Part shown: in pieces, positions 27,391-37,200 of the stretch
Layout of the letters: each line of letters opens with the position of its first letter
How positions within the stretch are numbered: the first letter of the stretch is position 1
From: DAIPXZ01 sp036782995
GTDB lineage: Bacteria > Bacillota > Clostridia > Saccharofermentanales > Saccharofermentanaceae
Assembly: GCA_036782995.1 (NCBI GenBank)
Contig: DAIPXZ010000002.1
Coordinates: 1-64,000, forward strand
Reading direction: 5' to 3'
Length of the DNA: 64,000 nt
Program-made: the position numbers and the translations under genes
The notes under the pieces: generated by a model
What the model was told of the DNA's origin: nothing
What the model saw: the letters and a program-made list of their open reading frames with translations, nothing else
The model's database searches: none

Positions 27391-27428
27391 GAAAAAATGA
27401 AAGTTCGTTATTACGAACTTTCATTTTT
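27391..27428 (-). terminator. terminator of the biotin carboxylase operon
   Basis: A 16-bp perfect stem AAAAATGAAAGTTCGT / ACGAACTTTCATTTTT with a TATT loop. On the minus strand it ends in TTTTTTCG. It lies 28 bases after the OadA-like gene stop. Confidence 0.88.
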
Positions 27429-27456
27429 GTGTTATATGACAGAATCCCAAGAAAAA

Positions 27457-28848
27457 TCAAACAGGTTGGTATTTCTCTGAGCCATTGCCTACTACGTTAT
27501 CAATTCCGTACTTTTTATCCTGACGGTTTTTGAAAAACTTCTCGGCAACCTGCGGGAACATCGCCCACGTGAGGACATCCTCTTCCTGTTCGATGTAGGC
27601 CTTGCATGCCTCACGAACAGAATCAAGCTCAGGAGGCAATGCATCAGCGGGACGTGTTGTAATCTGCTTCTCATCACCGAGAATCTTTTTTTGGATTTCT
27701 TCGGAAATCGGAGCTGGAGTACGTCCATATTCGCCCTTTACCAAAGCCTTGGATTCCTTCGGAACCATTTTATATCGCTCACCAGTGATGACATTCATAA
27801 CAGCTTGTGTACCGACGATTTGTGAGGATGGCGTAACGAGCGGTGGGAAGCCGAAATCCTCACGGACGCGAGGAACCTCTTCAAGAACCTTCAAGAGCTG
27901 GTCATCTTTTCCGGCCTGCTTCAATTGTGAAACAAGGTTAGAAAGCATACCACCAGGAACCTGATACTTCAAAGTATTGACGTCTACGCCCAATACCTTT
28001 GTATTCATTTGACCATTCGCAAGATACTTCGCGCGGAGTGTGGATGCATATGCCGAAATTTGTGATAAAGCATCGAGGTCAAGGCCAGTATCATATTCGG
28101 TTCCTTTGACACAAGCGACCATAGGCTCTGTTGCCGGTTGAGATGTGCCGAGTGCCATCGGCGCAAGTGCACAGTCAATAATATCAACACCGGCTTCAAT
28201 GGCCTTTAGGTATGTCATAGAAGCACTGCCAGAGGTATAGTGCGTGTGAAGCTCGAGTGGGAGCTTTGTCGCTTCTTTGATAGCCTTAACAAGACGATAA
28301 GCTTCATACGGAAGCAAAAGTCCGGACATGTCCTTGATGCATATGGAATCCGCGCCCATTTCTTCGAGCTGCTTGCACTGCTTTGCGAACAATTCGTTGG
28401 AATGGAAAGGACTGGTCGTATAAGCAATACACGCTTGTACATGACCGCCTTCTTTGCGACAAGCATTCATGGCACGTTCAATATTTCGATAGTCATTAAG
28501 TGCATCAAAAATACGCATAATATCGATTCCGTTGGCAATTGATTTTGCTACAAAGGCATCAACAACATCATCGGCATAATGCTTGTATCCGAGAAGATTT
28601 TGTCCGCGAAGAAGCATTTGAAGCTTTGAATTTGGACATGCCTTGCGAATTTTACGCAAGCGATCCCATGGGTCTTCATCAAGGAAACGAACGCAGGCGT
28701 CAAATGTTGCACCGCCCCAGCATTCAAGAGCGTTATAACCGATTTTATCCAAATCACTAAGCATCGGTTCCATTTCTTCGAAAGTCATACGGGTCGCAAT
28801 CAGCGACTGGTGCGCATCACGAAGAATGGTTTCGGTAATTTTTACCAT
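27457..28848 (-). CDS. pyruvate carboxylase subunit B / oxaloacetate decarboxylase alpha-like carboxyltransferase
   Basis: This is a biotin-dependent carboxyltransferase acting on pyruvate or oxaloacetate. It has the TIM-barrel HMGL-like domain with the N-terminal motif ETILRDAHQSLIATRM, the SICIKDMSGLL segment whose Lys is carboxylated in the family, and LHTHYTSGSA with metal-ligand histidines. The conserved PC-B/OadA C-terminal domain follows (PGGMLSNLVSQLK). It stops at 463 residues, so it lacks the biotinyl domain that many OadA proteins carry; that is a separate gene immediately upstream. Good AGGAGG site. Confidence 0.9.
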   Translation of the reverse strand: MVKITETILRDAHQSLIATRMTFEEMEPMLSDLDKIGYNALECWGGATFDACVRFLDEDPWDRLRKIRKACPNSKLQMLLRGQNLLGYKHYADDVVDAFVAKSIANGIDIMRIFDALNDYRNIERAMNACRKEGGHVQACIAYTTSPFHSNELFAKQCKQLEEMGADSICIKDMSGLLLPYEAYRLVKAIKEATKLPLELHTHYTSGSASMTYLKAIEAGVDIIDCALAPMALGTSQPATEPMVACVKGTEYDTGLDLDALSQISAYASTLRAKYLANGQMNTKVLGVDVNTLKYQVPGGMLSNLVSQLKQAGKDDQLLKVLEEVPRVREDFGFPPLVTPSSQIVGTQAVMNVITGERYKMVPKESKALVKGEYGRTPAPISEEIQKKILGDEKQITTRPADALPPELDSVREACKAYIEQEEDVLTWAMFPQVAEKFFKNRQDKKYGIDNVVGNGSEKYQPV

Positions 28849-28873
28849 GACTTATTCCTCCTTCAATTGCGCC

Positions 28874-29281
28874 TTAGATAAACGAAATCATCGGGTCGCC
28901 CGCATTCACGGAAGATCCCTTGGATACGAAAATAGCTTCAACCTTTCCTGCATCAGGAGCCACAATTTCGTTTTCCATCTTCATTGCTTCGAGAGCCATC
29001 AATACTTGGCCCTTCTTCACTTCATCACCGACCGCAACTGCAACGGAAAGAATCGTTCCCGGCATCGGTGCAGGAAGCTTCGTGCCGGAAGCAGAGGATG
29101 CAGAAGCCGCAGGTGCAGCTGTTGGGGCTTTCGGTGCAGGAGCCGATGCGGTTACCGTCGGAGCCGGTGCAGCCTGTGCCGCAACAGGAGCCGCTACAGG
29201 TGACGCATTCGTGCTACATCCCATATCCTCGACTTCGACTTCGTATGTTTGACCGTCTACAGTAATCTTGTACTTTTTCAT
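28874..29281 (-). CDS. biotin carboxyl carrier protein
   Basis: A 135-residue biotin acceptor. Residues ~1-20 form a short N-terminal beta segment (KYKITVDGQTYEVEVE), residues ~25-65 an Ala/Pro/Thr-rich flexible linker, and the C-terminal ~70 residues the biotinyl domain with the target lysine in EAMKMENEI. It matches the 1.3S/GcdC/OadA-tail type rather than AccB. It lies between the carboxyltransferase and PC-B-like genes, with short gaps on both sides. Confidence 0.94.
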   Translation of the reverse strand: MKKYKITVDGQTYEVEVEDMGCSTNASPVAAPVAAQAAPAPTVTASAPAPKAPTAAPAASASSASGTKLPAPMPGTILSVAVAVGDEVKKGQVLMALEAMKMENEIVAPDAGKVEAIFVSKGSSVNAGDPMISFI

Positions 29282-29296
29282 AATGATTCCTCCAAC

Positions 29297-30781
29297 TTAG
29301 TTTTCTTCCAAAGGATAGGATGCAAGTAACATATCCAAAGCGCTGATAATGCGCGGACGAGATGCGGAAGGCAGAATAATTTCATCGATTTGCCCAAGAT
29401 GTGCGCTGACTGTCGGGTCAGAAATCTCGGACTTATAGTCGGCTATCATCTTGGCGCGCATTTCTGTCGGATTATCTGAAGCATTAATCTTCTCCGTGAA
29501 AAGCACCATCGCCGCCGTATCCGAAGACATAACTGCGACTTCGGCGGTCGGCCATGCATAGACAACATCCGCAGATAACATTTTGCTGTTCATCGTAAGA
29601 TAGGATGTACCTATGGCTTTTCCAACCAGCAATCCGATACGAGGCACATCCGCCTCATAAAGAGCATCTGTCAGTGCAGAAGCAGCTTCAATCACAGAAG
29701 AATCTTCGACATCGAGGCCGATTGCAAAGCCTTCTGCATTCGTTAATGAGATAATCGGAATCATGAAAGCATCGCAGAAACGAACAAATTTCGTTAGCTT
29801 CTTTGCCCCCTCCAAAGACATACGGGTGGAAAGATTGCCGATCATGCCGACCGTCATTCCATCGAGACGTGCGAGAGCGGTTAAAGAATCATCGCCGAAC
29901 GAGGATGCAATTGGATAAAGATCGCCGCTGTCAACGATTTCTTTTGCCACAGCAAAAACATCAACCGGTTGTTCGTCGGACTTTTCTGCCATTTGATTTA
30001 GGGCTTCGGATTCGCGATTCATATCATCCATCGCTTCTGCGGCACGAATAAAGGTCATCTCATCGCCGGTTTCAACCGGAATATATGAAAGAATTGTTCG
30101 AACTACAGAACACGCTTCATCATCATTTTCGGCAACAAAGGAAGCAAGCCCAGTCTTCGTTTGATGTGATTTTGCAGTACCGATATCAGAAGGCTTTATA
30201 CTCTTTCCTTCGTGATTGGCGGTTACCACCGGACTATTAATATAGAGACCGGAAGCATCGGTCATAACGACAAAGTCAGCTTTTGCCGCAGCGAGACTTA
30301 ATCCACCCGGGCAATGTCCATTAATGATGCAAAGAAGCGGAATCACATATTTTGCTTCGCAAAGAGAAGCAATCAAATGTCCCATACCCTCTAGAGCCTC
30401 AACGCCTTCTTCGATACGAGCACCGCCCGATGCCAAAGAATACACAAACGGAGCTCCCGCATCAATTGCCAGCAATATGGCCTTTACGATTTTTTCAGCA
30501 TGGGCGCGTCCCATTGAACCGCCATACACGGTCTCGTCCTGAAAAGCACCAAAAACTAATCGTCCATCAACCGTACCATAACCGGTAACCACACCATCGC
30601 CGTCTACCGGTTCTCGTGCAAATGCCGGAGAAGCGGATACGGAACGAACGAGTCCGTCGATTTCCACGAAGCTATCCGCGTCAAATAGACTCGTCACTCG
30701 TTGTCGGCATGGTACATTACTTTTCGTTGTTCTCTTTTCCATCTCCTTTTTAAAAGAAGACACCTTGTCCAATGAACCCAT
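29297..30781 (-). CDS. acyl-CoA carboxyltransferase-family protein (12S/MmdA-like)
   Basis: A crotonase-fold carboxyltransferase that would move carboxyl between biotin and an acyl-CoA. The N-terminal lobe is clear (SGGARIEEGVEAL, matching the CoA-binding SGGARIQEG of the family). The C-terminal lobe is more divergent: the usual DVPGF-like motif is NAEGFAIG. The acyl-CoA substrate cannot be assigned. I start at ATG 30781, eight bases after GAGG, rather than the upstream ATG or GTG that abut the site. At 494 residues it is near the usual ~510. It begins 30 bases after scpB. Confidence 0.82.
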   Translation of the reverse strand: MGSLDKVSSFKKEMEKRTTKSNVPCRQRVTSLFDADSFVEIDGLVRSVSASPAFAREPVDGDGVVTGYGTVDGRLVFGAFQDETVYGGSMGRAHAEKIVKAILLAIDAGAPFVYSLASGGARIEEGVEALEGMGHLIASLCEAKYVIPLLCIINGHCPGGLSLAAAKADFVVMTDASGLYINSPVVTANHEGKSIKPSDIGTAKSHQTKTGLASFVAENDDEACSVVRTILSYIPVETGDEMTFIRAAEAMDDMNRESEALNQMAEKSDEQPVDVFAVAKEIVDSGDLYPIASSFGDDSLTALARLDGMTVGMIGNLSTRMSLEGAKKLTKFVRFCDAFMIPIISLTNAEGFAIGLDVEDSSVIEAASALTDALYEADVPRIGLLVGKAIGTSYLTMNSKMLSADVVYAWPTAEVAVMSSDTAAMVLFTEKINASDNPTEMRAKMIADYKSEISDPTVSAHLGQIDEIILPSASRPRIISALDMLLASYPLEEN

Positions 30782-30811
30782 ACTCATCACCTCTTCTTCT
30801 GTATCGTACTA

Positions 30812-31534
30812 TTAAATTGAAAAATCCTCAATGTCATTTGCGGCATTCTCTTGCGTTTCAGTCGTACTCTTCGTTTCCACGGATTCGGCTTCTTCCGCAT
30901 ATGCCAAATTATCAAGTGATATCTGACGGTCATCCTTTGTGCCGGCTGCTTTGGCAAGAGAATCCTCGAGATCCTTAATCGTGCTGTACATCATCAAATC
31001 CATAGCCGGCATTTCTTCCACGGAATCGATACCAAACTCCATAAGAAATTGACGCGAGGTGGAAAAAAGCGTCGGACGTCCGGGTGCATCCAAGGTTCCG
31101 CTCTCTTCGACCCAGCCGCGCTCAAGAAGACGAGATACGATGGAATCACTGTTTACGCCACGCACCGCTTCGACCTGTGCACGTGTTACAGGCTGATTAT
31201 AGGCAATGATAGCAAGTGTCTCATATGTCGCTTGAGACATAGGCGGACGATTTCTCGGCTCAAACAACCGCTCCAAAACCGGCTTCGTCGAAGGCTTCGT
31301 GCACATTACATACTCCTCGTCCATGCGTCGAATTAACAATCCGCCCCATGGATTCGTTTCATATTCCTTCGATAATTTCGATAAAGTCTCAATAATCGCT
31401 TCCTTCGGCACTTCTGTGATTTCGGATAGACGTGTCGCAGAAATCGGGTCGCCCGATGCAAAAAGAATCGCCTCGAGTGACGCCGGAAGCTCCTGAATCG
31501 GTATGGAAAAAGATGGTTTTATATCTTCAGTCAT
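30812..31534 (-). CDS. scpB: segregation and condensation protein B
   Basis: ScpB is a winged-helix kleisin partner in the SMC-ScpAB chromosome condensin. The first ~190 residues match the family (SLEAILFASGDP, LAIIAYNQPVTRAQVEAVRG, LFSTSRQFLMEFG). The last ~50 residues are an acidic, low-complexity tail. ATG 31534 follows AAGGAG and overlaps the scpA stop by eight bases. Confidence 0.95.
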   Translation of the reverse strand: MTEDIKPSFSIPIQELPASLEAILFASGDPISATRLSEITEVPKEAIIETLSKLSKEYETNPWGGLLIRRMDEEYVMCTKPSTKPVLERLFEPRNRPPMSQATYETLAIIAYNQPVTRAQVEAVRGVNSDSIVSRLLERGWVEESGTLDAPGRPTLFSTSRQFLMEFGIDSVEEMPAMDLMMYSTIKDLEDSLAKAAGTKDDRQISLDNLAYAEEAESVETKSTTETQENAANDIEDFSI

Positions 31535-32351
31535 ATGAAGCCAGCTCCTTGTTATTGCTATCATGCATCATGAGGATTTCTCCGTCGGTCTCGTCACTTT
31601 TACGTTCAAGTTCAATAATATCGAAAGGATGCTCCTGATTTGCCATTATCTTGTTACTGCGAAGCAATTCCAAAACAGCAAGAAATCCGACGATTTTATC
31701 CATCTTGGATACATTTTTTGCTGGGAAAAGCTCATGAAAAAACAGCTTGCCCCGAGACGTTAATTGCCCCCACACAAATCTGATTTTATCACGAATCGAT
31801 ATCTTATCTCTTTTCAAAATATGGGTTATTTTCATCGAAATATCGGCAAAACGATTTTTATTCCGTTCGCAAACATCTTCACAGGCTTTCTCAATTAAAG
31901 TGTTGTCGAACTCCTGTACGGGCGGCTTGACCTGAATGTCTAACGAAAGCGGCGTTGCAGGTAATCGATATGTACATTTCGAATAATCACTGAATCGGTC
32001 ACGTAAATCCGAAGCCAAAATCTTGCATCGACGATAATGCAATAGTCGGATGACCAATTCTTCACGCGGGTCCTCGCCTTCCTCAGCTTGCAGAGTTCGT
32101 TTATCCGGTAGTAGCATACGCGATTTAATATGAATGAGCGTCGCCGCCATTACCAAAAAATCCGATGCCACGTCCATATCGAGTGTGCTCATCTGATCCA
32201 AAAACGCCATGTATTGATCGGTTATTTCCGCAATCGGGATATCGTATATATCGATATCGTTTTTTTCAATCAAATGAAAAAGTAAATCGAGAGGGCCTTC
32301 AAATTGTTGAATCTTTAGTTCAGGAACCGCGTGTTTCGTCGGCATCAACAT
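31527..32351 (-). CDS. scpA: segregation and condensation protein A (kleisin)
   Basis: ScpA is the kleisin that bridges SMC heads. Its N-terminal signature FEGPLDLLFHLIEKNDIDIYDIPI is plain, followed by TLIHIKSRMLLP, a middle helical region, and the C-terminal winged helix (FLAVLELLRSNKI). At 274 residues it is normal. I use ATG 32351, five bases from GAGGGGG. The GTG six bases upstream touches the site. It is coupled to scpB. Confidence 0.94.
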   Translation of the reverse strand: MLMPTKHAVPELKIQQFEGPLDLLFHLIEKNDIDIYDIPIAEITDQYMAFLDQMSTLDMDVASDFLVMAATLIHIKSRMLLPDKRTLQAEEGEDPREELVIRLLHYRRCKILASDLRDRFSDYSKCTYRLPATPLSLDIQVKPPVQEFDNTLIEKACEDVCERNKNRFADISMKITHILKRDKISIRDKIRFVWGQLTSRGKLFFHELFPAKNVSKMDKIVGFLAVLELLRSNKIMANQEHPFDIIELERKSDETDGEILMMHDSNNKELASYD

Positions 32352-32400
32352 TTTCACCCCCTCGATTATTTACTCTTTATTTCTGGAAAACGCGAAATAC

Positions 32401-33396
32401 TCAGAATCCGATACGAACCGCTTTTCTCACTTCTTCCATTGTCTCTTCAGCCTTAGCAGATGCAATTTTTGCACCTTCGCGAAGGACATCAATCAATGAA
32501 TCTTCATGGGAAAGCAATTCTGTACGTTTGTCGTAAATCGGTGTATGGAATTCGCTCATCTTTTCTTGCAGCATGCGTTTACATGCGACACAGCCGATGC
32601 AACCACCCTTGCATTGCGTTTCGATGTCTTCCACTTTGTCTTCGTTGAATACCTTGTGGAAAGCAAAAACAGTACAAATATCAGGATGGCCCGGATCGTC
32701 CTTGCGAATTCGAGCAGGGTCTGTAATCATGCTCATCACTTTTTTCTTTACTTCATCCGGCGTATCAGCCAGTGCGATGGTGTTGCCATAGCTCTTGCTC
32801 ATCTTACGTCCGTCTGTGCCCGGAAGCACCTTCGATTTTGTAAGAAGTGGTTGCGGTTCAACAAGAACCTCACTGTTGTATAAGAAGTTAAAACGACGTG
32901 CCATTTCACGAGAAATCTCAAGATGTGGAATCTGATCTTCTCCTACAGGAACGTAGTTCGCACGATAAATCAAGATATCGGATGCCATAAGTGCCGGATA
33001 ACCAAGGAAACCATAGGTCGCAATGTCTTTATCCTTAATATTCGCCATCATATCCTTGTATGTTGGACAGCGTTCGAGCCAAGAAAGCGGCGTATTCATG
33101 CCAAGAAGCAAATATAGCTCAGCATGGGCTTTGACATCAGATTGCAAAAAGACATTCGCCTTATCGGGATTGACACCAGAAGCCAATATATCTGCCAAAA
33201 GTCCCAATGTATTCTTGCGAAGCACTTCGGTTTCATCATAGCCTGTCGTCAAGGCATGCCAATCGGCAATAAAGAAATGACACTCATATTGGTCGTCTTC
33301 TTGTAATTTGACCCAGTTTTCAATCGCGCCGAAATAATTACCGAGATGGATGTTTCCGGTCGGACGTGTACCGGACAGTACAATTTTTTTACTCAT
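32401..33396 (-). CDS. trpS: tryptophanyl-tRNA synthetase
   Basis: A class Ic aminoacyl-tRNA synthetase charging tRNATrp. The HIGH-like TGNIHLGNY motif and GRKMSKSYGN (KMSKS) are intact, and the 331-residue length is typical. A CxxCxxC-type cluster of cysteines (CKGGCIGCVACKRM) near residue 270 resembles the Fe-S-binding insertion of some bacterial TrpRS. ATG 33396 follows GAGGAG. It starts 24 bases after the site-2 protease gene ends. Confidence 0.96.
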   Translation of the reverse strand: MSKKIVLSGTRPTGNIHLGNYFGAIENWVKLQEDDQYECHFFIADWHALTTGYDETEVLRKNTLGLLADILASGVNPDKANVFLQSDVKAHAELYLLLGMNTPLSWLERCPTYKDMMANIKDKDIATYGFLGYPALMASDILIYRANYVPVGEDQIPHLEISREMARRFNFLYNSEVLVEPQPLLTKSKVLPGTDGRKMSKSYGNTIALADTPDEVKKKVMSMITDPARIRKDDPGHPDICTVFAFHKVFNEDKVEDIETQCKGGCIGCVACKRMLQEKMSEFHTPIYDKRTELLSHEDSLIDVLREGAKIASAKAEETMEEVRKAVRIGF

Positions 33397-33420
33397 TTTT
33401 TTCTCCTCAACAACCAATAT

Positions 33421-34173
33421 TTATACGATTAACGAGCTTATTAAAGTCGTAACAAGACTAATAATGAATCGCGCCGGATATGCAATGACGTTGATAATCA
33501 GCGATAGAATATCAAAAGGCATAAAATAGCTTAGTACAATTAATCCTAACAGAATATAGCGACCATATACCGCCAATTTATCCAGTTTACTTCTGTGGCG
33601 ATACGGCACAACAGTCTCCAACAAGCGGAAACCATCTAATGGCGGAATCGGGATTAAGTTAAAGGCCATCAAAAGAATATTGTATTCAGCAATCATCTGG
33701 AAAAGAAAGGCCAACAGAAAAATCGCAAGTTTCCCGGAAAATGCTTCATTATTCGGAGAAAGAACGATATCCAGTCCAGTCTTTGTAGACAGAGCCAGCG
33801 TTATTACCAAAGTATAGAGAATAGAAGAAATCAACGCCAAAATGAAGTTGGCAGAAACACCGGCAACTGCCACCAAACGCATACATGTTGGACGCTTGAA
33901 TTTATGCATCTCATTCGGATTAATTTGAACAGGCTTTGCCCATCCAAAACCTACCATAATCATCATAATTAATCCAATCGGATCGAGATGACTCAGCGGA
34001 TTTAGTGTTAATCTACCCTGCATTCGCGGTGTCGAATCGCCCATCTTTGTCGCCACCCATGCATGAGCGTACTCATGCACAGACAATGCCATAGTAAGCG
34101 CAATAAAAGAGGTCGCCACCATCATTATGATTTGCGCAGGCGTATAGCCTGAAGAAAAAAGTCTAAATATCAT
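33421..34173 (-). CDS. site-2 protease family protein (M50B, YwhC-like)
   Basis: A 250-residue polytopic membrane zinc protease. The zinc motif HEYAH is in the second helix, and the second metal site appears as NLIPIPPLDGFR. It lacks PDZ domains, which separates it from rseP in this window. The substrate is unknown. An AAGGA site precedes the ATG. It is upstream of trpS in the same direction. Confidence 0.9.
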   Translation of the reverse strand: MIFRLFSSGYTPAQIIMMVATSFIALTMALSVHEYAHAWVATKMGDSTPRMQGRLTLNPLSHLDPIGLIMMIMVGFGWAKPVQINPNEMHKFKRPTCMRLVAVAGVSANFILALISSILYTLVITLALSTKTGLDIVLSPNNEAFSGKLAIFLLAFLFQMIAEYNILLMAFNLIPIPPLDGFRLLETVVPYRHRSKLDKLAVYGRYILLGLIVLSYFMPFDILSLIINVIAYPARFIISLVTTLISSLIV

Positions 34174-34254
34174 TACTTATCCTTTCTTTATGCCGTAATA
34201 TCACGGCAAACGATTTTGACACCATTTCTGAAGCAAGGACGACTCGAAAAGAGA

Positions 34255-37200
34255 TTATACCTTCTCAAGTGCGATATGCATTGTCTTGCCGTTGATTTCA
34301 AGCTCTTTGGCATCAGCAACGGTCTCCTTCATCATCGAGTCAGCAAGAACTGCCGAGGCAATTTCCTTTTCATTATCGGACAATACTTTCTCAATCACCT
34401 CATCGCCATTGTAACGTACGCGGATGTGATCTGTGACTTCGAACTTCGACTCCTTACGTTGCGTTTGAATCTTCGAAATAAGCTCACGAACGTAACCTTC
34501 TTCAATTAGGGAGTCATTTAATGTCGTATCCAAGGATACCGTAAAGCCCTTGTCCGTCTGAGTAGAAAGGCCAGCTGGCTGCTCATTCTGTACAATCAAG
34601 TCTTCAGTAAGAAGAACAAAGTCCTCACCGTCTACGGTAATGGTAATTTGTCCATCCTTTTCAAGCGCTGCCATAGTCGCCTTGCCAGGCAAGTTGGCAA
34701 TAATTTCCTTCGCCGCATTCAGCTTCGCGCCAAGCTTACGTCCGAGAGTACGAAGCTGTGGTTTGAAAGAGTAATCCAAAAGTGACGACGCGTCCTTCAA
34801 GAAAACGACTTCATGAATGTTTAGCTCTTCGGCAATGATGGAAAGATAATTCTCTCCCAATGCATCCTCGCAAACGACATAGAGCTTCGAAAGCGGCTGA
34901 CGGTTCTTCAACGAAGCTGAGCTACGGCAAGAACGACCGAGAGTAACAATATTCTGGACATCGTCCATATCATGCTCGAGTTCCTTTTGAATCCATGCTG
35001 CGTTCAATGTCGGATAATCGCATAGGTGAACGGAAATCGGCGCATCCGGATTGACCGAGCGAACCATATTCTGATACATGGACTCTGTGGCAAACGGAAT
35101 AAACGGAGCAGCGAGACGGCAGAAGTTTTCGAGGACAGTGTAAAGCGTCATATACGCGTTAATCTTATCCTGTGTCATTTCTGAGCCCCAATAGCGTTCA
35201 CGGCCACGACGAACATACCAGTTCGAAAGCGCATCAATGAAGTCTTCCATGAGACGGCTGGCTCCCGTGATATCGTATGCTTGCATCTTTGCATCGACTG
35301 CGGCAATCAACGAATGAAGACGTGAAAGAACCCATTGATCCATGACAGAGAGCTTATCGTATTCGAGTGAATACTTCGTCGGATCAAATCCGTCGATATC
35401 GGCATACATAATATAGAAAGCATATGTATTCCAAAGCGTTCCGATAAACTTACGTTGCACTTCAGAAACTGCCGAATCAGCAAAACGAGATGGCAACCAT
35501 GGCGCATTTGCGCTGTAGAAATACCAACGTGCGGCATCGGCGCCTTGTTTATTCAAGATATCCCACGGGTCAACAACGTTGCCCTTATGCTTACTCATCT
35601 TGATACCGTCTTTATCCTGAACAAGTCCCATGACGATAACATTTTCAAATGGTGAACGTCCGAAAAGCTGTGTACTGATGGCAAGCAAAGAATAGAACCA
35701 TCCGCGAGTCTGATCCAATGCTTCGGAAATGAATTGGCACGGATAATGGGACTCGAAGAATTCCTTATTCTCAAATGGATAATGGAATTGGGCAAAGGGC
35801 ATCGCGCCCGAGTCAAACCAGCAGTCGATAACCTCGGAAACACGTTGCATCGGCTTACCGCATTTTTCGCACGTGATATGCACATTATCTACATATGGCT
35901 TATGAAGCTCGATATCATCCGGGCAATCGGTCGACAATGATTTCAGTTCTTCGATAGAACCGACGCAATGACGATGTCCGCACTCGCATTCCCAAACCGG
36001 GAGTGGCGTACCCCAATAACGCTCACGTGATATGCCCCAATCTACGACATTTTCAAGGAAGTTGCCCATACGGCCATCACGGATGGTCTCCGGATACCAT
36101 TTTGCCATTTTGTTGGATGCGACTAAAGCATCCTTCACCTTCGTCATGCCAATGAACCAAGAGGATCTTGCATAATAAATCAATGGAGTATCACAACGCC
36201 AGCAGAACGGATAGTCATGCTCATAAGGCATTTTACGGAGAAGCTTACCTTCCATGTTCAGCTTCTTGATGAGGAGCGGGTCGGCATCCTTTACAAACAT
36301 ACCGGCAAACTCTTCCGTCTCTTCCGGAAGTGTACCGTCTTCTTTTACCAATTGTACAAACGGGAGATTGTATTCGTGTCCGACACGAGCATCGTCTTCA
36401 CCGAAGGCCGGAGCGATATGAACAATACCCGTACCATCGTTCATGGTGACATAGGAATCAGCCGTAACACGATAAGCCTCGCAACGGCTTTGTTCGATGG
36501 CCTTCTTTGCATACGGGAAAAGCGGTTCATACTTCATGCCAACTAAGTCTTTACCGACAAATCGCTCGAGAATCGTCGCATCTTCGAAAAGACTAGGTAC
36601 TAAAACGCCCGCCATGTAGTATTTAACTTCCTTCTCTGTACCATCCAAATCCTTCGATACAGAAAGGAGTACATATTCATCGTCTGGATTTACGCAAAGT
36701 CCGACATTTGAAGGAAGAGTCCATGGCGTGGTTGTCCATGCGGCAAAATAAGTATCGGTCTTACCTTCAACAGCAAAACGAACGAATACAGAATTCTCCT
36801 TGACGGCTTTATATCCCTGCGCGACCTCATGTGAGGAAAGAGCAGTGCCGCAACGCGGGCAATATGGAACAATTTTATGTCCCTTATAAAGCATTCCCTT
36901 GTCCCACATCGTCTTTAAAGCCCACCATTCGGACTCGATGTAGTTATTATCATAGGTAACGTACGGATGCTCCATGTCGGCCCAGAAGCCTACACGTTCT
37001 GACATCAGCTCCCATTCATCCTTATACTTCCAAACGGATTCCTTGCACTTCGCAATAAACGGCTCGACACCGTAATCCTCAATTTGCGGTTTTCCATTGA
37101 TGCCGAGCATTTTTTCAACTTCAAGCTCAACCGGTAAGCCATGTGTATCCCAGCCTGCTTTAAACTGCACATGCTCGCCCTTCATGGCATGATAACGCGG

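Noticed and set aside
34191..34208. TGCCGT-AATATC-ACGGCA hairpin between ileS and the site-2 protease gene
   Set aside because: No T-run follows it on the minus strand, and it lies between genes on the minus strand, so I cannot call it a terminator.
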